A stretch of DNA of 64,000 bases from Novosphingobium sp. 32-60-15 (GCF_002280675.1 NZ_NCEN01000023.1:1-64000); one strand, 5' to 3'. Counted from the first letter of the stretch, positions 29,121-38,443 are shown. Made by a program: numbers and translations. The notes: generated by a model from the sequence alone, not told the origin.

Positions 29121-29645
29121 ATGAGCAAACGCGTCCTGATCCTCGCGACCGATGGTTTTGAACAATCCGAACTGTTGGGGCCCAAAAAAGCGCTTGAAGA
29201 CGCTGGATTTGAAACCGTCGTCGTCAGCCCGAATCCCGGTTCGATCAAGGGCTGGAAAGACAAGAACTGGGGCGATAGCGTCCGCGTTGACGCCACGCTT
29301 GATCAGGTTTCTGCAGCGGATTTTGACGCCCTGCTGCTGCCCGGTGGCCAGATGAACCCCGATATTCTGCGCATGAACGAAGACGCGGTCGATCTCGTGA
29401 TTGATTTTGACGATGCGGGCAAACCCATCGCCGCAATCTGCCACGGCCCGTGGTTGCTGGTTGAGGCCGACATTGTTGATGGCCGCACCATCACCGGCTG
29501 GCAATCGATCCACACCGATCTTGCCAATGCAGGCGCCAATGTGGTGGATCAGGAAGTCGCCATCGACGGCAACTTCATCACCAGCCGCATGCCAGACGAT
29601 ATCCCTGCCTTCTCAGCCGCACTGATCGGAGCCCTCGCGGACTAA
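29121..29645 (+). CDS. DJ-1/PfpI family protein
   Basis: A 174-residue single-domain protein of the DJ-1/ThiJ/PfpI superfamily. It has RVLILATDGFEQSEL at the N-terminus, LLLPGGQMNPD in the middle, and the nucleophile elbow AAICHGPWLLVEA, with the reactive Cys followed by His. Members act as deglycases, chaperones or proteases; the role here is not determined by sequence. GGAG lies upstream of the ATG. Confidence 0.9.
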   Translation: MSKRVLILATDGFEQSELLGPKKALEDAGFETVVVSPNPGSIKGWKDKNWGDSVRVDATLDQVSAADFDALLLPGGQMNPDILRMNEDAVDLVIDFDDAGKPIAAICHGPWLLVEADIVDGRTITGWQSIHTDLANAGANVVDQEVAIDGNFITSRMPDDIPAFSAALIGALAD

Positions 29646-29664
29646 GGTCAGATGACAACAAAGA

Positions 29665-29721
29665 GGGTACAGACCGGGCAAAAGGCGAACAATCGTTCTG
29701 CACCTTTACCGGTCTGCACCC
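29665..29721. terminator. Long imperfect inverted repeat between convergent genes
   Basis: The arms GGGTACAGACCGG and CCGGTCTGCACCC (one mismatch) continue inward with GCAAAAGG/CCTTTAC and GAAC/GTTC around a short loop. It sits between the DJ-1 gene and the convergent hydrolase gene and could form a 20-bp-plus hairpin on either strand. No strong T-run follows it. Confidence 0.5.
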
Positions 29722-29759
29722 CCTTTGCCGGATGAATGGCTAAAGCCGGGAGAACCGGT

Positions 29760-30416
29760 TTAGCGGATGGGGCATTCTGGTGAGAGGCGGAAGTCGAGGT
29801 AATTGTCGACGGCGCGCATCATGTCATCCATTTCGTTTTCGAAGAAATGGTTGGCCCGCGGGATTTCATCGTGGTGGATGGTGATGTGCTTTTGCGTGCG
29901 CAGTTTGTCGACCAGCTTTTGCACCGCGTTGGGCGTCACCACCGTATCGGCAGTACCCTGCACGATGATGCCCGAAGCGGGGCACGGTGCCAGAAAGCTG
30001 AAATCATACATGTTCGCAGGCGGCGCGACCGAGATGAAGCCACGGATTTCCGGACGGCGCATCAGCAATTGCATGCCGATCAGCGCGCCGAACGAATAGC
30101 CCGCAATCCATGTCGTGCTGGCTTCGGGGTGGATGGACTGCACCCAATCCAGCGCCGATGCCGCATCGGACAATTCACCGATGCCATTGTCGAACGAACC
30201 CTGGCTGCGGCCAACGCCGCGGAAATTGAACCGCAATGTGGCAAATCCGCGCGCGACGAATGTCTTGTACATGGCCTGCGTGATGCGATCATTCATCGTG
30301 CCGCCCGCTTGCGGGTGCGGATGCAGGATCATCGCCACGGGCGCGCGTGGACGCGAAGCGGGTTGGAAACGGCCTTCGAGGCGGCCTTCTGGACCGGGAA
30401 AAATGACTGAGGGCAT
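29760..30416 (-). CDS. Alpha/beta hydrolase (OsmC-associated/dienelactone-like type)
   Basis: A 218-residue hydrolase. It has AMILHPHPQAGGTMND at the oxyanion region, FNFRGVGRSQG, the nucleophile elbow AGYSFGALIG, the acid in IVQGTADTVV, and the His in IPRANHFFENEMDD. The COG2945-like HPHP...RGVGRS pattern suggests a small esterase. A longer frame runs 83 codons upstream into the divergent cysteine desulfurase gene and is rejected; ATG 30416 starts the conserved PSVIFPGPEGRLEGR. Homologues often lie beside Fe-S assembly genes, as here. Confidence 0.83.
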   Translation of the reverse strand: MPSVIFPGPEGRLEGRFQPASRPRAPVAMILHPHPQAGGTMNDRITQAMYKTFVARGFATLRFNFRGVGRSQGSFDNGIGELSDAASALDWVQSIHPEASTTWIAGYSFGALIGMQLLMRRPEIRGFISVAPPANMYDFSFLAPCPASGIIVQGTADTVVTPNAVQKLVDKLRTQKHITIHHDEIPRANHFFENEMDDMMRAVDNYLDFRLSPECPIR

Positions 30417-30532
30417 TGCCTGTTTTGGTTGCCTGTGTTCTGGCCGCGACGGCAGAAGCTGCCGGGGCTGGGAAATGTGTTGCTGGCTATATAGAAAGCA
30501 ACGTCCTAAAAGCAACTTTTCCGGATATTCCT

Positions 30533-31579
30533 TTGCCGATCTATCTTGACCACGCTGCAACAACCCCGCTCCTGCCAGCCGCTTTGGCCGCGATGGAGGA
30601 GGGTTTTCGCATCTGGGCCAACCCTTCCAGCCCGCACAAAGCGGGCCGTGCGGCGCGGGCGGCATTGGAAGATGCGCGCGCGCGGATCAAGGCAGCGCTC
30701 GGCTGGACTGGTGAAGTGATCTTCACCAGCGGCGCAAGCGAGGCGCTGGACATCGGGATCAGCAAAGCTTCGCGGGCCAAGACTTTGCGCACCATCACCA
30801 GCGCGGTTGAACATGAAGCCGTGCTGCGGTTGACGCCCGATGCCGTGCGGATTGGCGTCTCGCCCGATGGGAAGGTCAACTTTTCCAAATTAGAACAAGC
30901 CCTTATGGGATCAGAGCCAGCGCTGGTGGCAATCCAGCACGTCAACAGCGAAACCGGTGTTGTGCAGGATTTGGCGGCCATTGCGGAACTGGTCCGATCC
31001 CGCAACGCAAGGCTACTGGTGGACGCGGCACAAAGCGCCGGGAAGCTTGCGCTTCCAGAAGCTGACATGATCGCGTTATCGGCGCACAAGTTTGGCGGGC
31101 CGGTGGGCATTGGCGCATTGCTCGTGCGCGAATATGGCCTGCTTGTCCCCACCGGCGGCCAGGAACGCGGCTATCGCGCAGGGACCGAACCCTTGCCGCA
31201 AGTCCTGGCCATGGCAGCCGCGCTTGAGGCGGGGCATGATTGGCTTGCGTCCGCTGCGACCTTACGCGAATCGCTGGAGAAGCAGTTGCTTGAAATGGGC
31301 GCAGTGGTGATCGCGGCAAACGCGCCGCGCAGCCCGACCATCGGCGCTTATCGCATGCCCGGCAAATCCAGCGCGGCCCAATTGATCCGGTTTGATGGCG
31401 CAGGCATCGCCGTTTCGGCGGGCAGCGCCTGCTCGTCTGGGTCATTGAAGGCCAGCCATGTGCTGACCGCAATGGGCGTTGAGGGGTTGAGCGAGGTGAT
31501 CCGCGTGTCGATCGGTCGTGAGACGACGGCGGATGACATCGCGCGTTTTGTGGCGGTGTGGCGGGAAATCCGGGGATGA
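30533..31579 (+). CDS. Cysteine desulfurase-like aminotransferase (first of pair)
   Basis: A PLP-dependent class V aminotransferase, 348 residues from TTG 30533. It opens IYLDHAATTPL, has the cofactor Lys in ALSAHKFGGPVGIG, and the sulfur-carrying Cys in SAGSACSSGSLKASHVL. The usual HVNNEIG block is changed to QHVNSETGVVQD. It would mobilise sulfur from cysteine for Fe-S clusters. The start is uncertain: ATG 30416 in the same frame is also possible but adds unrelated residues and overlaps the divergent gene's start. It overlaps the next desulfurase gene by ATGA. Confidence 0.85.
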   Translation: MPIYLDHAATTPLLPAALAAMEEGFRIWANPSSPHKAGRAARAALEDARARIKAALGWTGEVIFTSGASEALDIGISKASRAKTLRTITSAVEHEAVLRLTPDAVRIGVSPDGKVNFSKLEQALMGSEPALVAIQHVNSETGVVQDLAAIAELVRSRNARLLVDAAQSAGKLALPEADMIALSAHKFGGPVGIGALLVREYGLLVPTGGQERGYRAGTEPLPQVLAMAAALEAGHDWLASAATLRESLEKQLLEMGAVVIAANAPRSPTIGAYRMPGKSSAAQLIRFDGAGIAVSAGSACSSGSLKASHVLTAMGVEGLSEVIRVSIGRETTADDIARFVAVWREIRG

Positions 31580-32658
31580 TTTACCTCGACTATCAGGCGA
31601 CAACGCCGCTTGCCCCCGAAGCGCGCGCGGCGATGATGCCTTGGCTGGCAGGGCCGGAAGCGCCGGGCTTTGCCAACCCGCACAGCCCCCACAAATACGG
31701 GCGCGCAGCAGCGGCGGCGGTCGAGGTCGCGCGCGCGCAAGTGGCGTCGCTGTTTCCCGCTGGCGGGCGGGTGATCTTCACCTCGGGCGCGACCGAGGCA
31801 TTGAATCTGGCAATTATCGGATCGGGCCGAAAGCAGCTGGCGGTATCGGCCATTGAACACGCAGCGGTGCTGGATACCGCGCGGTTTGTTGATCCCGATG
31901 TGGCGGTTCTGCCCGTGGATGCGGCGGGCCTTGTCGCCCCTGATGTCCCCATCCCCGATGGCACCGGCTTGGTCGCGGTGATGCAGGTGAACAATGAAAT
32001 CGGCACGGTGCAGCCGGTCGATGCACTGGCAGCGCGCGCGCGCGCGATAGGCGCGCTATTTGTGTGCGATGCCGTGCAAGGCGCCGGAAAACTGGCCGCG
32101 CCTGACGGGGCAGACATGATCGCCGTATCCTCGCACAAACTATACGGCCCCAAAGGGATCGGCGCCTTGTGGGTGCGTGATGGCGTCGCCCTTGCGCCCT
32201 TGATCCACGGCGGCGGGCAGGAAGGCGGCTTGCGGTCCGGCACGCTTAGCCCCGCGCTGTGTGCCGGGTTCGGTGCAGCGGCGGCGCTGTGTGCAACCTT
32301 GCGGGAAAGCGATGGAAACCATGTGGAAAAGCTGTGGACGCTGGCCCAATCCCTGTTCGCCGGTTGGACGCTGAACGGCAGCGCGACACAGCGGTGGCAC
32401 GGCAATCTGAACCTGCGGCTCGACGGGCTGGATGTGGCGCGGCTGTTGTCAGAATGCCGCACTGTGGCATTTTCTGCAGGATCAGCATGTTCCAGCGGGT
32501 CCGGCAGGCCAAGCCATGTCTTGCGCGCGCTGCAACTTTCGGACAGGATTAGCAAAACCGCGATCCGGCTAGGGTTCGGACGCTATACTCGGGAAGATGA
32601 TCTGGTTGAGGCCGCAGCGGCAATCCATGCCGCGGCGAAGCTGCAGGGAGTCTTATAA
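31576..32658 (+). CDS. Cysteine desulfurase (second of pair)
   Basis: A 360-residue NifS/IscS-like enzyme. It opens MIYLDYQATTPLAPEAR and has the conserved HVNN-type block MQVNNEIGTVQP. The PLP Lys is in VSSHKLYGPKGIG, and the catalytic Cys in SAGSACSSGSGRPSHVL. It overlaps the preceding desulfurase by ATGA and is followed three bases later by a ferredoxin gene, so all three form one transcript. Of the two, this copy is closer to the family consensus. Confidence 0.92.
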   Translation: MIYLDYQATTPLAPEARAAMMPWLAGPEAPGFANPHSPHKYGRAAAAAVEVARAQVASLFPAGGRVIFTSGATEALNLAIIGSGRKQLAVSAIEHAAVLDTARFVDPDVAVLPVDAAGLVAPDVPIPDGTGLVAVMQVNNEIGTVQPVDALAARARAIGALFVCDAVQGAGKLAAPDGADMIAVSSHKLYGPKGIGALWVRDGVALAPLIHGGGQEGGLRSGTLSPALCAGFGAAAALCATLRESDGNHVEKLWTLAQSLFAGWTLNGSATQRWHGNLNLRLDGLDVARLLSECRTVAFSAGSACSSGSGRPSHVLRALQLSDRISKTAIRLGFGRYTREDDLVEAAAAIHAAAKLQGVL

Positions 32659-32661
32659 GCC

Positions 32662-32994
32662 ATGGTTTGCGTCACCTTCGTAACGCCGCAGGGCGAAAAG
32701 ATCGCCGCGCAAGGTGAGGCCGGAACGCGCCTGCTGGAACTGGGCCAGGCCAAAGGCATGCCATTGGAAGGCACGTGTGAAGGGCAGATGGCCTGCTCGA
32801 CCTGTCACGTGGTGATCGACGCCGAATGGTTCGACAAACTGCCCGCCGCCATCGACGATGAAGAGGACATGCTCGATCTTGCCGCCGGCGTCACGCGCAC
32901 CAGCCGCCTGTCCTGCCAGATTGAACTGACCGAGGCGCTCGACGGCTTGGTGGTACACATTCCGGCAGAAGCGCGCGATATGCAGGGCCGGTAA
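32662..32994 (+). CDS. 2Fe-2S ferredoxin (adrenodoxin type)
   Basis: A 110-residue electron carrier. The cluster ligands are CEGQMACSTCHVV (C-x5-C-x2-C) and a distant Cys in RLSCQIELT. The acidic stretch DDEEDMLD resembles the partner-binding region of adrenodoxin/ISC-type ferredoxins. It lies directly after two cysteine desulfurase genes, which suggests a role in Fe-S assembly, though delivery of electrons to an oxygenase cannot be excluded. Confidence 0.92.
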   Translation: MVCVTFVTPQGEKIAAQGEAGTRLLELGQAKGMPLEGTCEGQMACSTCHVVIDAEWFDKLPAAIDDEEDMLDLAAGVTRTSRLSCQIELTEALDGLVVHIPAEARDMQGR

Positions 32995-33127
32995 TTTTCG
33001 GGAACCGTCTGGACATTGGTGATTTGAAATAGGCACGTACGGGTGGCCGTGAACGCTTCGCGCCCGGGTCTTTGCCCCTCTGCCCAACCCCTGTGAGCAA
33101 CAGCCCGCGAAGGACCAGCGCCGCTTC

Positions 33128-34300
33128 ATGCCAATTCCCCGCAGCAATCCCGCGCCTGATGTGCCCGCCCAAATACAGATGTTCATCGCTGAAACCTCTG
33201 GCTGGATTTCCGACAACTGGCTGAAAATCGCCATCGCCGCAGGGTTTGCAGCAGCGATCGTGGTTCTGTTGCTGGCAGTGCAGAAACTGGCGCAGCGGTT
33301 ATGCCACGATGAACAGGCGCTGGTTGGCTGGCGCACGATTGTCGGAAGAATGGCGGCGCGGACGCGGTTCTGGTTTCTGGTGATCCTGGCCGCGCGGATC
33401 GTCAGCGGCTATGCCCAGACGCCGCAGTTCCTTGATCAGACCATCGGCTTTTTCTTCACCATCGGCATGACCGTTCAGGCAGCAATCTGGGTGCGTGAAC
33501 TGGTGCTGGGCTTTGTTGAACATCGCGCGGGCGGCACTGATCAAGACCACGGCGCGCTGGTGTCTGCCATGGGCATCATCCGCGTGATGGTGACGTTTCT
33601 GGTCTTCGCCATTGCGATTGTGCTGATCCTTGGCAATCTGGGGGTTAATGTCGCGGGCCTTGTTGCCGGGCTGGGCGTGGGCGGCATTGCCATCGGCCTT
33701 GCCGCGCAGGGCATCTTTTCGGATCTGTTCGCAGGGATTTCCATCCTGTTCGACCGGCCCTTTAAAGTGGGGCAGACAATCGGCTTTGGCGAACATCTGG
33801 GCACGGTGGTGCAAATCGGCATGCGCACCACCCGCATCCGTCTGGTTTCGGGCGAAATGCTGATCGTTTCAAACAAGAACCTGCTCGACAAGGAAATCCG
33901 CAACGTCTCTGCCCGCCACCACATCCGCCTTTCGTTCACACTGGGCGTGACATACGAAACTGATCCCGACACCCTGGCACGCATCCCCGCCATGCTGCGC
34001 GAAATGGGCGAGGCCGAGAATTCCACCGTGGCGCGCGCGGGCTTTGAAGCATTTTCAGCCAGTTCGCTTGATTTTGCGTTCATTGTTGACGTGCCCGGCG
34101 CTGATTGGGCGATTGCCCATCCGGTGCGGGACCGCTTGCTGGTAACCATTGTGCAGCGCTTTGCCGCCGAGGGCATCAGCCTCGCCTATCCCACGCAAAC
34201 GTCCTACACCGCCGCGCCAGATGGCACGTTGATCATGCCCTACCCCGATGTGACCAGACTTTCAGGCAAGCTTGCCGGGCAAAAAGACACGAAAGACTAG
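33128..34300 (+). CDS. MscS-family mechanosensitive channel
   Basis: A 390-residue membrane protein with three to four N-terminal helices and the MscS pore helix and beta domain: LVAGLGVGGIAIGLAAQGIF, then FDRPFKVGQTIGFGEHLGTVVQIGMRTTRIR. The Gly/Ala-rich pore helix is intact. A C-terminal alpha/beta region (SFTLGVTYETDPD) follows. It should open under membrane tension and release solutes. AAGGA lies about 12 bases before ATG 33128; ATG 33179 is an alternative. Confidence 0.9.
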   Translation: MPIPRSNPAPDVPAQIQMFIAETSGWISDNWLKIAIAAGFAAAIVVLLLAVQKLAQRLCHDEQALVGWRTIVGRMAARTRFWFLVILAARIVSGYAQTPQFLDQTIGFFFTIGMTVQAAIWVRELVLGFVEHRAGGTDQDHGALVSAMGIIRVMVTFLVFAIAIVLILGNLGVNVAGLVAGLGVGGIAIGLAAQGIFSDLFAGISILFDRPFKVGQTIGFGEHLGTVVQIGMRTTRIRLVSGEMLIVSNKNLLDKEIRNVSARHHIRLSFTLGVTYETDPDTLARIPAMLREMGEAENSTVARAGFEAFSASSLDFAFIVDVPGADWAIAHPVRDRLLVTIVQRFAAEGISLAYPTQTSYTAAPDGTLIMPYPDVTRLSGKLAGQKDTKD

Positions 34301-34384
34301 GTCTTCGCCCCGCCCCCCGCTTTTCACCCCTTGCAGCATCGCACAAATTGCGGTCGGATGGCTGCAGGACCAGAAAGGCTTCAC

Positions 34385-35542
34385 ATGGCTGCGATCAATT
34401 TACCGCGTATCATCCGCGTTGGCGGCGGGACTTTGGCAGAACTGCCGGAAGCGATGGCCCAATGCGGGCTTGGCCGTCCCTTCGTGGTGACCGATGCGTT
34501 TCTGGTACAATCGGGGATGGTCGCCCGAATGGTGGCCGTGCTCGAAGCTGCGGGGATGACGGCGCAAGTCTTTGCCGAAACAGTGCCTGATCCCACCGTG
34601 GCAGTAGTAGAACAGGCGCTGGATAGCTTGCGCTGGAGCGGTTGTGATTGCGTGATCGGCTTTGGCGGCGGCAGCCCGATTGACACGGCCAAAGCGATTG
34701 CCGCGCTGGCGCTTGATCCGCGCCCGATCCCGACGATGAAAGCCCCTGCAACAACCGACGTGCCGGGCCTGCCGATCATCGCGGTGCCAACCACGGCGGG
34801 AACCGGGTCTGAAGCAACGCGCTTTACGATCCTGACCGACGAGGCAAGCCAGGAGAAAATGCTCTGCGCGGGCCTCGCGTTTTTGCCGACCATCGCCATT
34901 GTCGATTTTGAACTGACCATGGGCAAACCCGCGCGGCTGACCGCAGATACGGGGATTGATTCGCTGACCCATGCGATAGAGGCCTATGTCTCGCGCCGCG
35001 CCAATGCGTTCTCCGATGCGATGGCGCTATCGGCGATGCGGCTGATTGCGCCCAATATCCGCACCGCTTGCGCACAGCCTGAAAATCGCACAGCGCGTGA
35101 GGCGATGATGGTCGGCGCGCACCATGCCGGGGTTGCATTCTCCAATGCCAGCGTGGCGCTGGTGCATGGGATGAGCCGGCCCATCGGCGCGTTTTTCCAT
35201 GTCCCGCACGGGCTTTCCAATGCGATGCTCTTGCCTGCGATAACCGCCTTTTCCGCGCCATCTGCGCTGGGCCGCTATGCCGCATGTGCCCGTGCAATGG
35301 GCGTCGCGCGTGAGGATGAGGGCGATCAGGCAGCGGTCGCGCGGTTGATTGCGGAATTGACCGCGCTCAATGCGGATTTGAACGTGCCAACACCACGCTC
35401 ACACGGGATTTCCGAAACACAGTGGACCGGACTGGTGCCCGAAATGGCGCGGCAGGCAGTGGCCTCAGGATCGCCTGCAAACAATCCGCGTGTGGCAGAA
35501 CTGGCCGAAATTGAAGCGCTCTATCACGCGGTGTTCGGCTGA
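34385..35542 (+). CDS. Iron-containing (group III) alcohol dehydrogenase
   Basis: A 385-residue enzyme. It has the NAD-binding GFGGGSPIDTAKAIA near residue 97 and the PTTAGTGSEATRF segment. Metal ligands are the Asp and His of TADTGIDSLTHAIEAY and the two His of LVHGMSRPIGAFFHVPHG. It oxidises an alcohol or reduces an aldehyde; the exact substrate is unknown. It starts the catabolic block and is convergent with the SDR-ALDH-NTF2 unit, so it may handle an alcohol intermediate of the same pathway. Confidence 0.9.
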   Translation: MAAINLPRIIRVGGGTLAELPEAMAQCGLGRPFVVTDAFLVQSGMVARMVAVLEAAGMTAQVFAETVPDPTVAVVEQALDSLRWSGCDCVIGFGGGSPIDTAKAIAALALDPRPIPTMKAPATTDVPGLPIIAVPTTAGTGSEATRFTILTDEASQEKMLCAGLAFLPTIAIVDFELTMGKPARLTADTGIDSLTHAIEAYVSRRANAFSDAMALSAMRLIAPNIRTACAQPENRTAREAMMVGAHHAGVAFSNASVALVHGMSRPIGAFFHVPHGLSNAMLLPAITAFSAPSALGRYAACARAMGVAREDEGDQAAVARLIAELTALNADLNVPTPRSHGISETQWTGLVPEMARQAVASGSPANNPRVAELAEIEALYHAVFG

Positions 35543-35566
35543 TCCCGGCCACTCGAAAGCTCTGCA

Positions 35567-36403
35567 TCACAACACAAAATGATCGCCTGCCGCGCGCACC
35601 GTCACGTCGGCAATGGAAACGCCCCATGGCTGGTTGATGGCGTGGATAATCGCATCGGCAATGTGTTCAGGCGCAAGGCTGGCATAGTCCATCGATGCCG
35701 GGTCCAGCCGTTCTGCCGGAAAAGTACCCTCGCCCATTTGCCCCACCATCTCCATGAATTCGGGCATATTATGCGCAACGATCCCGATCCCCGCCGCCTG
35801 GTTCACCACCGTGCCCGAAAGGCCGGTCGTCGGCACGCCGGTTGGCTTGACCGTGGTGACCTTGATCTTCCCCCGGCTTTCCACACGGAGCGATTCTGAC
35901 AGGAAATTCACCGCCGCTTTCGAAGCGCCATAAACCGCCGCGCCGATCACCGGAAAATTGCCGTAAATCGATGACAGGTTGATCATCTGCCCGCGCCCTG
36001 CCGCCATCATCGGATCATAGGCTGCGACCATGCCGTTCAGCACGCCCTTGATGTTGATATCGATGCAACGCTCCCACGCAGCATAGGCCGCTTCGTGATC
36101 GGCGAAGAAATCCAGCGGCATGATCCCGGCGTTGTTGATCATCACATCAACTGCGCCAAACGCCGCAACCGCGCGGGCCACCAGCGCTTTGGTCGCCGCA
36201 AGGCTGGTCACATCAACCTCAACCGCCTGCGCCTTGCCGCCTGCTGCAACAATAGCGTCCACCACGCCTTGTGCAGCAGCCAAATCGATGTCGCCGCAAG
36301 TCACAAACGCGCCCATGGCCGCCGCTTTGCGCGAAACAAGACTGCCAAAACCGCCGCCCGCACCCGTTATGACGATGGACTTTCCCGCAACGTGGTTGGT
36401 CAT
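35567..36403 (-). CDS. Short-chain dehydrogenase/reductase
   Basis: A 278-residue SDR with TGAGGGFGSLVSRKAAAMG at the cofactor site, CGDIDLAAAQ (acidic residue, NAD preference), MINNAGIMPLDFF, Ser in NLSSIYGNFP, and YGASK. The ATG is preceded by GGAGAGGGT. It lies 14 bases behind the aldehyde dehydrogenase gene and ends the NTF2-ALDH-SDR unit. Oxidation of a benzylic or side-chain alcohol would fit the context; the substrate is inferred only. Confidence 0.88.
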   Translation of the reverse strand: MTNHVAGKSIVITGAGGGFGSLVSRKAAAMGAFVTCGDIDLAAAQGVVDAIVAAGGKAQAVEVDVTSLAATKALVARAVAAFGAVDVMINNAGIMPLDFFADHEAAYAAWERCIDINIKGVLNGMVAAYDPMMAAGRGQMINLSSIYGNFPVIGAAVYGASKAAVNFLSESLRVESRGKIKVTTVKPTGVPTTGLSGTVVNQAAGIGIVAHNMPEFMEMVGQMGEGTFPAERLDPASMDYASLAPEHIADAIIHAINQPWGVSIADVTVRAAGDHFVL

Positions 36404-36417
36404 ACCCTCTCCTGAAA

Positions 36418-37887
36418 TCATAGCGCCGACGGCATTGAATCGATCAAGATCGTCTTCAGTTCAAGATAAGGCAGCAGGCCCTCAGGCCCACCTTCACGCC
36501 CGATGCCCGATTGCTTGAAACCACCAAATGGCAGGCCGAAATCCATCCGCAACCCGTTCTGGCCAAAGCCGCCGGTGCGCACGCGCCGCGCAATACGATA
36601 GGCCGCATCGGCGTCTGTCGTCAGCACTGATCCGTTCAAGCCGTAAGCGCTGGCATTGGCCGTGCGGATCGCGTCCTCTTCGTCCTCGACCGGGATCAGG
36701 CTCAGCACCGGACCAAAGATTTCCTCTTGCGAAATGCGGCTGTCATTGCTGACGTTGGCAAACAGCGTCGGTTCAATGAAATAACCGCGATCAAGATGCG
36801 CCGGGCGATTGCCACCAGTCACCAGATCAGCCGTCTGCTTGCCTTCTTCAATATACATTTCAATGCGTTCCAACTGGCGCTTCATCGCCACCGGGCCAAG
36901 CTGCGTTGCCGGATCATCGGAATAACCGATGCGGATCTGGCGCAGTTCAGCGGCGATGGCCTGCGCCAATTCATCATGCCGGTGACGCGGCACAATCACT
37001 CGGCTCAACATCGCGCACACTTGCCCACTCATCAGCGTGATCGTGCCCGCCAGCATCTTGGCCGCGGCCTCTATCGGGAAATCGTCGCGGATGATCGCGG
37101 CTGATTTTCCGCCCAGTTCCAGCGTGCAGCGCGCCATCCGCCCGCCACAGACAGACGCGATGCGCTTGCCCGCAACGGTTGATCCGGTGAACGAAACCTT
37201 GTCCACGCCCTCATTGCACACCAGATGATCGCTCGCCTCGCGGTGGCCCGTCACCAGATTGACGACGCCAGCCGGAATGCCCGCCGCCTCTGCCGCCTCG
37301 GCAATGATATAGGCCTCCAGCGGCGTTTCGGGCGATGGCTTCATAATCACCGTGCAGCCCGTCAGCAGCGCATAGGCCACCTTGTTCGCCATAATCCCGA
37401 ACGGCCCGTTCCACGGCGCTATCGCCGCGACAACGCCCACCGGTTCATAGGCAATGAGCGCGGCGGCAGCAGCCTGGCTTGGCCGCGTCTGCACAAATTC
37501 GAACTGCTCGGCAAAGCCTGCAATCTGGCCCAGCGCCATCACCGCGCCGCCATGCATCGGCTCCGCAAATGATGCCAACCCGCCCATCTGCGCAGTCCAC
37601 GCCTTCGCCAGTTCCGGCACGCGTCTTTCAAGCTGCGCCACCATCGCGCGAAATGCTTCGACGCGGTCGGCTGGCGGTGTGGTCGGCCACGGCCCGTTGT
37701 CAAACGCGTCACGCGCAGCGGCCACGGCAGCATCCATATCTGCCTCATCCGCTTCGGCCACACGGCCCACAGCCTGTTCGCTATTGGGACAGACCAGTTC
37801 AATCATCCGGCCAGAATGGGCCGGAACCCAGCGCCCGCCAATGAACAGCTTGTCAGGGTGGGCTACGTTGACGCCTTCAGGGGTCAT
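36418..37887 (-). CDS. Aldehyde dehydrogenase
   Basis: A 489-residue NAD(P)-dependent aldehyde dehydrogenase. It has the substrate-channel segment APWNGPFGIMANKVAYALLTG, KPSPETPLEA, the coenzyme loop FTGSTVAGKRI, the general base in LELGGKSAAI, and the catalytic Cys in LMSGQVCAMLSR. FGPVLSLIPVEDEEDA and LPFGGFKQSGIGREGG close it. It sits between an NTF2-like gene (14-base gap) and an SDR gene. An aromatic aldehyde is a plausible substrate from the neighbouring lig genes and stilbene dioxygenase. Confidence 0.94.
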   Translation of the reverse strand: MTPEGVNVAHPDKLFIGGRWVPAHSGRMIELVCPNSEQAVGRVAEADEADMDAAVAAARDAFDNGPWPTTPPADRVEAFRAMVAQLERRVPELAKAWTAQMGGLASFAEPMHGGAVMALGQIAGFAEQFEFVQTRPSQAAAAALIAYEPVGVVAAIAPWNGPFGIMANKVAYALLTGCTVIMKPSPETPLEAYIIAEAAEAAGIPAGVVNLVTGHREASDHLVCNEGVDKVSFTGSTVAGKRIASVCGGRMARCTLELGGKSAAIIRDDFPIEAAAKMLAGTITLMSGQVCAMLSRVIVPRHRHDELAQAIAAELRQIRIGYSDDPATQLGPVAMKRQLERIEMYIEEGKQTADLVTGGNRPAHLDRGYFIEPTLFANVSNDSRISQEEIFGPVLSLIPVEDEEDAIRTANASAYGLNGSVLTTDADAAYRIARRVRTGGFGQNGLRMDFGLPFGGFKQSGIGREGGPEGLLPYLELKTILIDSMPSAL

Positions 37888-37901
37888 GTCGGTGTGTCCT
37901 C

Positions 37902-38303
37902 TCAGGCCTGTGCCAGCGCGCATTCGACGCGGGCAATACGTCCGTTTTCAATTGTGTAGAATATGAATTGCCGCATTTCCTGCACTTCACCCTTGGCGAT
38001 GGGGAAGAAGCCAAAGAGCCCTTGTGCATCCAATGCTTCGCGAGTGAGGTCTTTGATGCCTTCAACCCGGATTACGCCATCGATGGCAGTGAGCGTTTCG
38101 GAAGCGGCGAAGTTCAGGACGCGAACGCTTTCCAGAACATGGTCATGGAGAAACGCATAGAAGTTCTTCAGCGCCTGCCGCGAGCGAATTTCGACTCCAA
38201 AGAAGCTCATCAACGGCGGATCAACATAAAAGTCGGCGACCGCGTCATAGTCCTTCGCATTGAAGGCGGCGACGTAGCGATCATAGCCAGCGCGCGTCAG
38301 CAT
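37902..38303 (-). CDS. NTF2/SnoaL-like protein
   Basis: A 133-residue single-domain protein of the NTF2-like cone fold (YDRYVAAFNAKDYDAVADFYVDPP at the start, FIFYTIENGRIARVECALA at the end). Members include isomerases, hydratases and ring-cleaving helpers, but no catalytic residue can be fixed here. GGGAGAG precedes the ATG. It is the first gene of the leftward NTF2-ALDH-SDR unit and has a palindromic TAACAAATGTTA box 45 bases upstream. Confidence 0.8.
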   Translation of the reverse strand: MLTRAGYDRYVAAFNAKDYDAVADFYVDPPLMSFFGVEIRSRQALKNFYAFLHDHVLESVRVLNFAASETLTAIDGVIRVEGIKDLTREALDAQGLFGFFPIAKGEVQEMRQFIFYTIENGRIARVECALAQA

Positions 38304-38347
38304 CGGGCTCTCCCATCAACGGCCGGTTTCGGCTCGCCACCATTACG

Positions 38348-38361
38348 CTAACATTTGTTAA
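38348..38361 (-). promoter_or_regulatory. Candidate operator, TAACAAATGTTAG box 1
   Basis: On the minus strand the site reads TTAACAAATGTTAG, with TAAC and GTTA as symmetric half-sites. It lies 45-58 bases before the NTF2-ALDH-SDR unit. Near-identical boxes occur upstream of the TonB receptor (40905-40918) and the stilbene dioxygenase gene (48463-48476), all in the same orientation relative to the gene. Confidence 0.5.
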
Positions 38362-38388
38362 AATTATGTCCAGTCGCAAACTGAACCG

Positions 38389-38421
38389 AAAAAGGGGCAG
38401 CCGTTGCCGACCGCCCCTTTT
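38389..38421 (-). terminator. Hairpin terminator after the TonB-dependent receptor gene
   Basis: The arms AAAAAGGGGC and GCCCCTTTT are separated by a 14-base loop, 23 bases beyond the receptor stop in its direction of transcription. A/T runs on both sides make it usable in either direction. Confidence 0.8.
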
Positions 38422-38443
38422 CCTTAACCCATCGGTTTAAACA

